DNA from: Chitinophaga sp.
GTDB taxonomy: Bacteria > Bacteroidota > Bacteroidia > Chitinophagales > Chitinophagaceae
DNA length: 64,000 nt
Direction of reading: 5' to 3'
Assembly: GCF_019236475.1 (NCBI RefSeq)
Contig: NZ_JAFAIX010000010.1
Coordinates: 62,001-126,000 of the forward strand
Positions within the stretch are counted from its first letter, which is position 1, and each line of letters begins with the position of its first letter. A program made the translations under genes and the position numbers. The notes under the pieces are model-generated. The model was not told the origin of the DNA, searched no databases, and saw only the letters and a list, made by a program, of their open reading frames with translations. Below are positions 16,534 to 24,084 of this stretch, in pieces.

Positions 16534-18007
16534 CTTCAAAATATTGTACCAGTATCTGGTTGTTCAGGTGATTGGCCAACACTTTTCTATTCTGCATATC
16601 AGGCGTGAAATCAGCCATCTGGCGGAAAGTGGCGGCTGTAAAGTATCTTAAACCAGCCGGTAGCTGGTCGTGGTGCTGTGATAAGGGCGCAGGCGAGGCC
16701 ATCACATAACCCCATTCCCCGAAAGAAGGGACGTAGGTATGATAAGGGATCGTCTGAAAATTACATTCCTGCAAGGTGGTATTTACGCACCAAAAAGCCT
16801 TGGGAGCCACAAATGGAGAGGTGGACTGTATCACGATCACACTGCTATCTGTCAACGCATTGCGCAGCTTGCGGTAAAACGCAGTTGTGTAAAGCTTGCC
16901 TACCGCATAGTTCCCAGGATCTGGAAAATCTACAATGGCTACATCAAACTGTTGTTTGTTTTCTTTCAGCCACTGGAAAGCGTCTGCATTGATGACTTTA
17001 ATGCGCGGAGATAGGAGGGAGCTGTCGTTCAGGCCCACTAGCATACTATTGCTGCGAAACAGTTTCGTCATCGCAGGGTCCAGATCTACTAGTGTGATTT
17101 GCTGTACTTCCGGGTATTTCAGGAGCTCTCTTGCCGCCATGCCGTCTCCACCGCCCAGAATGAGGATATGGCTACGTTTAGGGCTATACATCATGGGTGG
17201 ATGTACCAACGCTTCATGATAGCGGTATTCATCAGCGGAGCTGAACTGTAGGTTCCCATTGAGGTAGAGCCGTAAGTCCAGCCGACTCCGCGTCAGCACA
17301 ATGCGCTGATACGCAGAAGAATGGCTGTAGATCACCGGATCACGGAAGGCAACGCCTTCGGAATAACTCATGATCTTATCTGCCCAGAAAAATATGGCTA
17401 CCAATGCTGCAATACATGCAATAGCCTTGGTTTTCAGATAAGTGGCCCACTTTACTTCTTGTTTAAATCGTACGCAAACCACGATGGCTACTGCCACATT
17501 CATGATCCCGAAAAAGCAGGAGGTGCGAATAAGTCCTAGGTAAGGCACCAGCAACAATGGGAAAATAAGGGAGGCCAGCAGCGCCCCGATATAATCAAAA
17601 GTAAATACGCGGGATACCAGGTCTTTGAATTCATACCTGTCTTTCAGAATATTCATGAGCAACGGTAGTTCCAGTCCTACCAAGGTTCCTGTGAGTCCGA
17701 CCAACAGGTATAACACCAAGCGGAAGCTCGCTGCATGTTCAAATAAAAGGAATAGCAGGGCAGAGCTGATACCACCGATTAATCCAACGAGTATTTCCAA
17801 TTGAATAAACCAACTAAGTAAGTCTTTTTTGAAAAACCGGGAGAGCCATGCACCAATGCCCATGGAGAATAAATACACTCCAATAATGGTAGAAAACTGT
17901 GTTACAGAATCACCCAATAAATAGCTCGCCAGGGTACCTGCTACCAGCTCGTAAATGAGGCCGCAGGTAGCAATTACAAACACCGATAATAATAACAGAA
18001 TTTCCAC
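16508..18007 (-). CDS. Membrane-anchored aminopropyltransferase (spermidine synthase-like)
   Basis: The 499-residue protein has two parts. Residues 1-205 contain about seven membrane helices. Residues 220-499 form a spermidine synthase-like Rossmann domain with the decarboxylated-AdoMet-binding motif LGGGDGMAAREL and ITLVDLDP, and the DFPDPGNYAVGKLY region where the catalytic Asp of aminopropyltransferases lies. Soluble SpeE lacks the membrane part. It would transfer an aminopropyl group from decarboxylated AdoMet, supplied by the operon's first gene, to an amine near the membrane. The start is 10 bases after the DUF350 gene and the end overlaps the flavoenzyme gene. Confidence 0.87.
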   Translation of the reverse strand: MEILLLLSVFVIATCGLIYELVAGTLASYLLGDSVTQFSTIIGVYLFSMGIGAWLSRFFKKDLLSWFIQLEILVGLIGGISSALLFLLFEHAASFRLVLYLLVGLTGTLVGLELPLLMNILKDRYEFKDLVSRVFTFDYIGALLASLIFPLLLVPYLGLIRTSCFFGIMNVAVAIVVCVRFKQEVKWATYLKTKAIACIAALVAIFFWADKIMSYSEGVAFRDPVIYSHSSAYQRIVLTRSRLDLRLYLNGNLQFSSADEYRYHEALVHPPMMYSPKRSHILILGGGDGMAARELLKYPEVQQITLVDLDPAMTKLFRSNSMLVGLNDSSLLSPRIKVINADAFQWLKENKQQFDVAIVDFPDPGNYAVGKLYTTAFYRKLRNALTDSSVIVIQSTSPFVAPKAFWCVNTTLQECNFQTIPYHTYVPSFGEWGYVMASPAPLSQHHDQLPAGLRYFTAATFRQMADFTPDMQNRKVLANHLNNQILVQYFEDEWGKYQE

Positions 18008-18017
18008 CCGAAGTAAT

Positions 18018-18236
18018 TTAGCTGTGAATGGCAGAACTGATAATCAGTCCCATCGCAATGATATAGGCAGCCACTACAATCGCTAAGGCTACATTTTTGT
18101 TTTGTACTACTTCCTTCCAGGTGTCTTCAGGTGTAATAAACTTGTCTACCAGCCAGAAGCCGCCTACGAGAACGATTACGCCAATGAGGGCATACACGAT
18201 GGATGCCAAGATGAGTTTCAGTTGTAATGTTTCCAT
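18018..18236 (-). CDS. DUF350-family small membrane protein
   Basis: This 72-residue protein has two membrane helices (about residues 7-30 and 48-70) joined by a short charged loop (DKFITPEDTWKEVVQNKN), matching the DUF350 pattern including the N.A.AI motif in the second helix. DUF350 proteins occur in membrane-associated operons with DUF4178 proteins and aminopropyltransferases in several phyla; their molecular role is not established. It lies 9 bases after the preceding gene and 10 bases before the next. Confidence 0.82.
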   Translation of the reverse strand: METLQLKLILASIVYALIGVIVLVGGFWLVDKFITPEDTWKEVVQNKNVALAIVVAAYIIAMGLIISSAIHS

Positions 18237-18245
18237 TTACAGGGA

Positions 18246-18452
18246 TTATTTGTGATAGAAATAATGAACGCCGCTATGACTGCGGGAGCCATGGGCTTTC
18301 CCAGGTTCCCATTTTTCAGTACTGGTACAGTTACAAATTCGGTAGCCATATACATTGCTCACCAGTAACAGGCCAAGGAAACCGCCGATCACCACAATGG
18401 TGAGCCAATCTTGTTTCCACGAAAAAGGAAATTTATTCAGAAGGGTCTTCAT
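18246..18452 (-). CDS. Small single-pass membrane protein with Cys/His-rich tail
   Basis: I do not recognise a family. The 68-residue product has one membrane helix (about residues 17-36) followed by a tail with CNC (Cys40 and Cys42) and a His-rich end (HGSRSHSGVHYFYHK). The tail could bind a metal or become lipid- or disulfide-linked. The start overlaps the 3' end of the DUF4178 gene by 20 bases, which argues that it is a real, translationally coupled gene. Confidence 0.72.
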   Translation of the reverse strand: MKTLLNKFPFSWKQDWLTIVVIGGFLGLLLVSNVYGYRICNCTSTEKWEPGKAHGSRSHSGVHYFYHK

Positions 18453-19722
18453 ATAACTTGAAGTTTATGTTGGACGCAAACCAGCGTTCTTCATTAAATT
18501 TTGATTCCCACCATAGCAAACCGATGGCGGCAACCCCGAGTATAATACATAACAGGACTTCATTCCAGTAAGTAGGTACATCATATTTAGCGGATACATT
18601 GGCGGAGATATAGCCATTACGCGGCTCTCCACTGGTAGACATTACAAAATGGTAAGTACCGCGTGTTACGCCGCATATAAATGCTTTCTGATAGGCACTT
18701 CCTTCCGACCAGGATTCACCGTCCTCTACACCTCTGTATAATGAAGACTCCATACCAAAGGCATATTCCTTACCGGTATTTTCATTCACCAGCGCTAAAT
18801 CCAGGGCAGCCCAGTTGTTGTTTACATCCGAGTAAAATTCAATTTCCAGGTTGCTGTAATCGGCATCCAGACTATAACTCGGACTAACTATCTGTTTATT
18901 GGAAATAGCGGAGCTGTCGATGACTAATTTTTGATTGAATACTTCTATATTTTTCCTGCTGCCATTGCTATACAGCGAAAACAGGATGGCAATCAAACAG
19001 AATAACAGTGTCCCATATACGAATTGACGAGGGCGGAGAAATCGGGAGAAAGGCTGCGTAGGCCCCACGCCCTCACGGCGAGGGGGGTATTTGCCATTCA
19101 AAAAGCCTTTTCTGATTTCAGCCGGATAGATGTAGGTGCCATGGAAGGTATCAAACTCGTGGGTATGATTTTCCTGCTCCGCCATTTCTATGGCCAACAT
19201 GTAGGGCGGACGAATGAACTCTACACACTTGGTCGCTTTTTTATAAAGCAGCTCCCAGGGTATTTCCCCCACGATGTAGGTATATTTGGCGGAGTACCGG
19301 CTAAATGCCTGAAATTCCTTATCCTGGTATAGCAAGGTTTTGGTCGACTGTGCCACCTTTACATTCGTGAAAGGCTTGTCTGGTATGGGCTCCATCAAGT
19401 TCCAATGGCCGCCATATTCCGCAAGGAAAACGGTGGTATTATCGCGGAGTCGCTGCATTACGTACTCCGACCAGTAATAAACGGTACCTGATTCCAGGCG
19501 CTCGATATACCCGATGATGCGGTATTTTTCACCATGTAGGGTCCCTTCCGTTCCTATTTGGATCCATTGCTTCCGATGAGCGCCTTGCATAGCAATAGTG
19601 CTGCTAACATCGCCATTTCTGACACGGAGCAAGGAATGGCAATTCGGGCAACCATAAAAACCGTCACCGGTATACTGCATCTCAAAGGGTTGATGACAGC
19701 CGGAACAATTGTAGTGTGGCAT
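18433..19722 (-). CDS. DUF4178 membrane protein with N-terminal zinc ribbon
   Basis: The 429-residue protein starts with a Cys4 zinc-ribbon pattern (CSGC near residues 5-8 and CPNC near 25-28). A DUF4178 region follows (about 50-180: GTEGTLHGEKYRIIGYIER, YWSEYVMQ), then a membrane helix near residue 235, a soluble, probably extracytoplasmic domain (about 260-390, with the YHFVMST segment) and a second helix near 400. DUF4178 has no established biochemical role. Its fixed association here with AdoMet decarboxylase and DUF350 suggests a membrane platform for the operon's enzymes. It begins two bases after the AdoMet decarboxylase stop. Confidence 0.83.
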   Translation of the reverse strand: MPHYNCSGCHQPFEMQYTGDGFYGCPNCHSLLRVRNGDVSSTIAMQGAHRKQWIQIGTEGTLHGEKYRIIGYIERLESGTVYYWSEYVMQRLRDNTTVFLAEYGGHWNLMEPIPDKPFTNVKVAQSTKTLLYQDKEFQAFSRYSAKYTYIVGEIPWELLYKKATKCVEFIRPPYMLAIEMAEQENHTHEFDTFHGTYIYPAEIRKGFLNGKYPPRREGVGPTQPFSRFLRPRQFVYGTLLFCLIAILFSLYSNGSRKNIEVFNQKLVIDSSAISNKQIVSPSYSLDADYSNLEIEFYSDVNNNWAALDLALVNENTGKEYAFGMESSLYRGVEDGESWSEGSAYQKAFICGVTRGTYHFVMSTSGEPRNGYISANVSAKYDVPTYWNEVLLCIILGVAAIGLLWWESKFNEERWFASNINFKLYEDPSE

Positions 19723-19723
19723 A

Positions 19724-20077
19724 TTATCTTCTTAGCATGTGGGATTCATGACGATGCGTTTCAAAGAAATCATGAATCGCCGCCATAATGGATTGCGTGG
19801 TATTGTCGTTGTTCTTTTTGAAATTGGACAGAAAAACATCACAGGTACATAGCCCATATTCCGGCCAGGTATGGATGGAGATATGAGATTCCGTCAGGCA
19901 ATGTACTGCGGTAAACCCTCCCGTGGGAAAGTCATGAATAGCCTGGCCTACCTCGGTCAATTGGTATTTGCTGATCTGTTCCTGGATAAAATTCTTCCAG
20001 TTGGCGCTGTGCTGCAGTAATTCAGATTTATCGGTATACAATGTGGTCAGCAAATGTAATCCCGGCTGATATTCCAT
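19724..20077 (-). CDS. speD: S-adenosylmethionine decarboxylase proenzyme, divergent
   Basis: The 117-residue protein matches the short bacterial/archaeal AdoMet decarboxylase class. The self-cleavage site is clear: TESHISIHTWPE, where Glu63-Ser64 would be cut and Ser64 become the pyruvoyl cofactor, with His69 in the catalytic place. It makes decarboxylated AdoMet, the aminopropyl donor for the synthase encoded downstream. One oddity: the Cys that normally follows DVF (as in DVFTCG) is Ser84 here (DVFLSN), while two cysteines lie earlier (CTC, residues 77 and 79). It is the first gene of the seven-gene operon. Confidence 0.9.
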   Translation of the reverse strand: MEYQPGLHLLTTLYTDKSELLQHSANWKNFIQEQISKYQLTEVGQAIHDFPTGGFTAVHCLTESHISIHTWPEYGLCTCDVFLSNFKKNNDNTTQSIMAAIHDFFETHRHESHMLRR

Positions 20078-20174
20078 AGTAGAGATAATGTTGTGTGGGC
20101 AAGATATAAATTCTCTCCTGATTATAAAAGAATCTGGAGGAACTCAAATATGCATAATACATGCCAAAATTTAA

Positions 20175-20214
20175 CAAAAAAAACGGATACAACTGAGAGA
20201 AGCCATATCCGTTT
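20175..20214 (-). terminator. Intrinsic terminator after the small secreted-protein gene
   Basis: A 9-pair stem (AAACGGATA pairing with TATCCGTTT) with a 16-base loop is followed on the minus strand by a run of T. It lies 30 bases after the stop of the gene at 20246 and insulates the SpeD operon from it. Confidence 0.85.
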
Positions 20215-20245
20215 ATATATTCACTATAGGACTTATCGTTGATGG

Positions 20246-20635
20246 TTATTCTTGTTTTTTCATTTCTTTTTCTTCTTTACGCTCTTTGTATTTTTCTTTT
20301 GCCTGTTCCCGACGCTCTTTTTTGTTGGTTTCATAGGTGGTGTATTGTTGTGGCGTCAGTACAACTTTCAGCGAGGAATCCCGCTCATGGCTGAGATGCT
20401 GCATCTGTTTCCCTTTCTCCATCCGCGGCAACTGATTGTCTTTTCGTAGGGTAGACATGCGGTCGGAGAAATTCTTATTGATGTCGTATACTTTCGTGTA
20501 TTGCTCATCGGTGAGTGAAAGATTTACTTTCATGGAATCTGTCATGATGCGGATATAGTCCCTTTTTTCCTGAGATCTGGAAGTATATCCGGTCAGCAAC
20601 AGTGTCACCAGCAAGGGCAGGAATAATCTTTTCAT
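20246..20635 (-). CDS. Small secreted helical protein, Spy/CpxP-like or DUF4890-like
   Basis: The 129-residue product has a signal peptide (MKRLFLPLLVTLLLTGYTSRSQ) and a highly charged helical body ending in an Arg/Lys/Glu-rich tail (about residues 100-129). The pattern LSLTDEQYTKVYDINKNF followed by VVLTPQQYTTYE repeats an L-T-x-E/Q-Q-Y motif, as in Spy/CpxP-related proteins that bind unfolded proteins in the periplasm. Assignment rests on this repeat pattern only. It is a monocistronic gene with its own terminator. Confidence 0.72.
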   Translation of the reverse strand: MKRLFLPLLVTLLLTGYTSRSQEKRDYIRIMTDSMKVNLSLTDEQYTKVYDINKNFSDRMSTLRKDNQLPRMEKGKQMQHLSHERDSSLKVVLTPQQYTTYETNKKERREQAKEKYKERKEEKEMKKQE

Positions 20636-20685
20636 GTAAGGTTATTTCTTCTTTCAACAACCCGCATTCAACATTTGTTCGCAGC

Positions 20686-20712
20686 AAAAAAGGCTTCCCT
20701 GATGAGGAAGCC
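20686..20712 (-). terminator. Intrinsic terminator of the YciI-like gene
   Basis: On the minus strand the stem GGCTTCC-TCATCAG-GGAAGCC is followed directly by TTTTTT. It lies about 26 bases after the stop of the YciI-like gene. Confidence 0.9.
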
Positions 20713-20737
20713 CTGCCCGCATTTTTTTCCAAAAACG

Positions 20738-21085
20738 TTAATTGACAGTTACATCAGCTACTGTACGCTGTGGTATGCGTATCTCCACTGATCCGCCAAA
20801 TTGCAATACCGGCGCCATAGCGGCCAACTGTATAGCTTGTTCATCATTTTCGGCAGACATATGAATAAAGCTTACCAGCCGGTTCCCATTTTCGCGTACT
20901 ACGCCCGCAGCGCTATTTTCAGCACCTACTACCATCCCAGGCTGTACCACTGGGATGCCATAGATGTAATGATTACCTGCTTTCCATGTTTCCACTACTT
21001 CATCCCAACCTGCGTGAATAGTAGCCAGGTCCGCTTCAGACAATGCTTCCGGATTAATTCTTACAAAAAATACATACTCTTTCAT
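20738..21085 (-). CDS. YciI-related small protein
   Basis: The 115-residue cytoplasmic protein resembles YCII-related (dimeric alpha-beta barrel) proteins: an N-terminal strand (EYVFFVRINPEA), a helix, GNHYIYGIPVVQPGMVVG and a final strand (FGGSVEIRIPQ). The catalytic His-Asp pair of active YciI proteins is not evident, so an enzymatic role is uncertain. It follows an AraC regulator gene on the same strand after 79 bases and may be controlled by it. Confidence 0.6.
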   Translation of the reverse strand: MKEYVFFVRINPEALSEADLATIHAGWDEVVETWKAGNHYIYGIPVVQPGMVVGAENSAAGVVRENGNRLVSFIHMSAENDEQAIQLAAMAPVLQFGGSVEIRIPQRTVADVTVN

Positions 21086-21164
21086 AGCAATGATTATTTA
21101 TGTCAGCAAAGCTAGCAGCAATGCCATCCCTGGAATTGTAAAAAATCATTTTTTATAAAAACGC

Positions 21165-21926
21165 TCACCACTCGGGTGTATGGCTGAAGAATGCCTGTGG
21201 TGTTTGTCCGGTAAACAAACGGAAATCCCGAATGAAATGTGCCTGGTCGAAATAACCGGCTTCATAAGCAAGGTCTGTAAAGGAGCGATTAGGATGATAT
21301 CGGGAGATGACAGCTCGGAAGCGTACAATGGCAGCAAAATGCTTGGGACTAGTGCCCACCATGCTACGAAATCTTTTCTCTAAAGGATCTCTACTGATAT
21401 GCAGTTGGGTGGCCAGATCGCGTATTTTCAATTGTCCTGCAGCATCCCTGATATGCGCTATGGCAGCGAGGATCAGTGGGTCCTGTTGTTGAGGCTGAAT
21501 GATACTGTATAACCATTTGTCCAGTAATTGAACCCGTAGAATATCGGTGGTGGCTGATTGTAAACGATCAGAGATGGCATGAAGCGTACCAGGAGGAAAG
21601 AGATCCGCCATAGCAACCACTTGGCTACTAAGTAGATGTAGGGGAGCTGGTATGAAGACAGCCGCTGCACCGGGTTTCAGCGTTACCAGTAGGATACGCG
21701 TTTTGTCATGATACGCCATTTGCTGTGGGCCTTTACGAATGCCGGCAATATTGGTATCCGAAAGGGCTGTGGACGCATGATCTACTTGTCCGTCTAACCG
21801 AAATGAAAGGGTTAAGGTAGTATCAGGCAATACCGTATTGATCCGGCCAGATTCACTGCTAATGATCATATAGCCGGAAATATAAGGTTGTAATCTGCTG
21901 GAAGGCGGAAAGTGCCGGATATTCAT
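21165..21926 (-). CDS. AraC-family transcriptional regulator
   Basis: The 253-residue protein has an N-terminal DUF6597-like sensor region (about residues 1-140, LQPYISGYMIISSES) and a C-terminal AraC double HTH: first HTH around LKIRDLATQLHISRDPLEKRF, second around SFTDLAYEAGYFDQAHFIRDF, ending GQTPQAFF. The YFDQAHFIRDFRLFTGQTP signature is typical. It probably regulates itself or the YciI-like gene downstream. The inducer is unknown. Confidence 0.9.
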   Translation of the reverse strand: MNIRHFPPSSRLQPYISGYMIISSESGRINTVLPDTTLTLSFRLDGQVDHASTALSDTNIAGIRKGPQQMAYHDKTRILLVTLKPGAAAVFIPAPLHLLSSQVVAMADLFPPGTLHAISDRLQSATTDILRVQLLDKWLYSIIQPQQQDPLILAAIAHIRDAAGQLKIRDLATQLHISRDPLEKRFRSMVGTSPKHFAAIVRFRAVISRYHPNRSFTDLAYEAGYFDQAHFIRDFRLFTGQTPQAFFSHTPEW

Positions 21927-22010
21927 CGTAATGCTAAAATTATCCTATGAAGATATTAATTAACACCGCTTTAATACTAACGTATTGGAAATTTGAGGAA
22001 ATTTAATGAA

Positions 22011-22045
22011 GAATTTTAAAGCTCATTTGTTCACATTTAAAATTC
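22011..22045 (+). promoter_or_regulatory. AT-rich leader inverted repeat before a tiny basic protein gene
   Basis: A perfect 10-base inverted repeat (GAATTTTAAA and TTTAAAATTC, 15-base spacer) ends six bases before the ATG at 22052. It could be an operator or an mRNA hairpin over the ribosome site. Confidence 0.5.
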
Positions 22046-22051
22046 AAGATC

Positions 22052-22237
22052 ATGATGCATAAAGGGAATGCTTCCGGAAAACATTCGGAACAACATCGTG
22101 AAAGAGCCATGGGTAGAGAACCTGGCAAAACACAACATCGTAAGAACACCGCCCGGAACATGCAGGACAATCCAGATAAATTGGAACATGGTATGTCCGA
22201 AAAAGGCCACCAGTCAAAACGTAAGGGTGGACACTAG
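22052..22237 (+). CDS. Tiny hydrophilic, basic protein
   Basis: I do not recognise a family. The 61-residue product has almost no large hydrophobic residues and is rich in Lys, Arg, His, Gly, Asn and Gln (ending HQSKRKGGH), suggesting an intrinsically disordered or nucleic-acid-binding protein, perhaps of the stress-protein type. Support for a real gene: an isolated small frame with an upstream inverted repeat, a downstream rho-independent terminator and no competing gene. An overlapping 97-codon frame (22068-22361) is less convincing because it runs through that terminator. Confidence 0.55.
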   Translation: MMHKGNASGKHSEQHRERAMGREPGKTQHRKNTARNMQDNPDKLEHGMSEKGHQSKRKGGH

Positions 22238-22285
22238 CCTCCGCTCCGGGTTACCAACAATAGCTTTCATCATTACACCAAAACA

Positions 22286-22333
22286 ACCAGCGTCGTGGAT
22301 GACACAGCCGTATCCAGGGCGCTGGTTTTTTTA
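22286..22333 (+). terminator. Intrinsic terminator after the tiny basic protein gene
   Basis: ACCAGCG at 22286-22292 pairs with CGCTGGT at 22320-22326, followed by a T-run. Confidence 0.8.
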
Positions 22334-22395
22334 TGCCTACTTCTTTACTACGTCAGCATAGGAATTTAAAAAGGAGATAGCTATTTTTAGCACCT

Positions 22396-23202
22396 ATGAA
22401 GAAACTGCTCCTTCCGTTGCTGCTATTGCTCGCAGAAGCCCTGAGCGGCCAGCGTCTCCCTAAAGCTATCGCTTTCTATACCGGTACAAACGACCAGGCA
22501 CATATCAATTTTGTGAAAGAAGCGAATAAATTCTTTACCAATCACATGAAATTTTATGGCTATCAGTACTTTAGTACGCAAGACTGGGATCGCCTAAACC
22601 GGGACACCCTCCGGAAATATGATGTTGTCATCTTCCTGGATACCAGACCCGAGAAACCGGCACAGCGGGCCGCTTTCCAGTATTATATGGAACATGGTGG
22701 CGCATGGCTAGGTTTTCACTTCTCTGCATTTGCACTCACACCATCCGAATTCCCTGCCAATTGGGATTGGTATCATGAAAAGTTCCTCGGCAGCGGATCT
22801 TATGTCAGTAATACCTGGAGGCCTACCAGTGCATACCTGCGCGTAGTAGACGCCCAACATCCGGTCACAGAAGGCCTACCGGCTATTTTCGGGAGTGCGC
22901 CCAACGAGTGGTACCGTTGGCGCAACGACCTGCGTAAAAATCCGGATATAGACATCCTACTAGCCATTGACAGTAGCAGTTTTCCCTTGGGGACTGGCCC
23001 CAAACCCGCTGAAGTCTGGCATAGCGGCTATTATCCAGTGGTCTGGACAAACAAAAAATACCGTATGGTGTACATCAATATGGGCCACAACGACATGAAT
23101 TACCAAACCGATACCGGATTATCCTCTACTTTCAGTTCACCTGACCAGAATAGATTGATCCTACAGGCTTTCCGCTGGTTACTCAGTACCCGTGTTAGAT
23201 AA
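22396..23202 (+). CDS. ThuA-like domain protein, exported
   Basis: The 268-residue protein has a signal peptide (MKKLLLPLLLLLAEALSGQ) and a ThuA-like glutamine amidotransferase-type fold: KYDVVIFLDTRPE (about residue 75), GGAWLGFHFSAFA (about 100), HPVTEGLPAIF (about 155) and the C-terminal VYINMGHNDMNY. ThuA proteins are linked to sugar (trehalose/maltose) use and occur with glycan-active enzymes in Bacteroidota. The biochemical activity is not well defined. It is single and exported, so it probably acts in the periplasm. Confidence 0.82.
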   Translation: MKKLLLPLLLLLAEALSGQRLPKAIAFYTGTNDQAHINFVKEANKFFTNHMKFYGYQYFSTQDWDRLNRDTLRKYDVVIFLDTRPEKPAQRAAFQYYMEHGGAWLGFHFSAFALTPSEFPANWDWYHEKFLGSGSYVSNTWRPTSAYLRVVDAQHPVTEGLPAIFGSAPNEWYRWRNDLRKNPDIDILLAIDSSSFPLGTGPKPAEVWHSGYYPVVWTNKKYRMVYINMGHNDMNYQTDTGLSSTFSSPDQNRLILQAFRWLLSTRVR

Positions 23203-23331
23203 CCTTGGCGTAAGAATGTCGAATTTTTACTATTGAAATATATCTGAATGGTGATATATTTACTAGATGTAACCCAAGTTGACAGAGGGTCTTTCTTTCA
23301 ACTATTTTTTTCCTTTGGAAAATAGCCATCT

Positions 23332-24084
23332 ATGCAGTTGTCGGTAAATAATGCCACCAAGAAATACGGTAAGAAAACGGTGTTAGACCAAGTCAGTATT
23401 GATTTTAACCAAGGAAATTGCTATTGTATACTTGGCGTTAACGGCGCAGGAAAATCTACGCTTTTTAATTTACTCATGCAATTTATAATGGCCGATGCAG
23501 GCACCATCACTTATGATGGTCATCATTTTCCTGTATTACCGTCGGCCTACAAAAAACGTATGGGATATTTAAGTGAACCTCTTCATTTGTTGGAGGAACT
23601 TTCTGCGGAGCAATACCTCCAATTTATAGGCAAATTGTATGAGGTAGTACCCAAAATACTGGAGGAGAGAAAGGAAAAAATCATGCACTTTCTTTTTGAG
23701 GATTACCAGGAAGTATTAAGGAAGCGGATGGCGACCTTGTCCAGCGGCATGAAGAAGAAAGTAGCCTTCGCAGGTGCTATTTTACATTCGCCCGAATTCC
23801 TCTTGTTAGACGAACCCTTCTCAACACTAGATCCCATATCTGGAAAGAAGTTATGCAATTTTTTATCCAGTTATTTGAATGAGCAACGCACCATTGTATT
23901 CTCTTCTCACAATTTGGAATATTTGGAGGCCCTCAACCCGGTGATTATTATTTTGGATGAATCAGGCATCCAATACAATGCATCACTGGCTGATTTCACG
24001 AAGAATCATAGTCAAAGTATTAGTCAGTCGCTCATGGAGAAACTGAAAATAAATGATAGCTCAACTGTAATGCAATGGGACTAG
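23332..24084 (+). CDS. ABC transporter ATP-binding protein
   Basis: The 250-residue protein has Walker A GVNGAGKST (residues 35-43), the signature LSSGMKKKVA, Walker B FLLLDEPF and the H-loop SSHN. It is the ATPase of an ABC-2-type exporter. Its 3' end overlaps the start of the membrane partner by 10 bases. The cargo is unknown; neighbours give no hint. Confidence 0.92.
   Translation: MQLSVNNATKKYGKKTVLDQVSIDFNQGNCYCILGVNGAGKSTLFNLLMQFIMADAGTITYDGHHFPVLPSAYKKRMGYLSEPLHLLEELSAEQYLQFIGKLYEVVPKILEERKEKIMHFLFEDYQEVLRKRMATLSSGMKKKVAFAGAILHSPEFLLLDEPFSTLDPISGKKLCNFLSSYLNEQRTIVFSSHNLEYLEALNPVIIILDESGIQYNASLADFTKNHSQSISQSLMEKLKINDSSTVMQWD

Noticed and set aside
22068-22361. 97-codon frame overlapping the tiny basic protein
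   Set aside because: It runs through the terminator hairpin and has no family resemblance; the frame at 22052 is cleaner.
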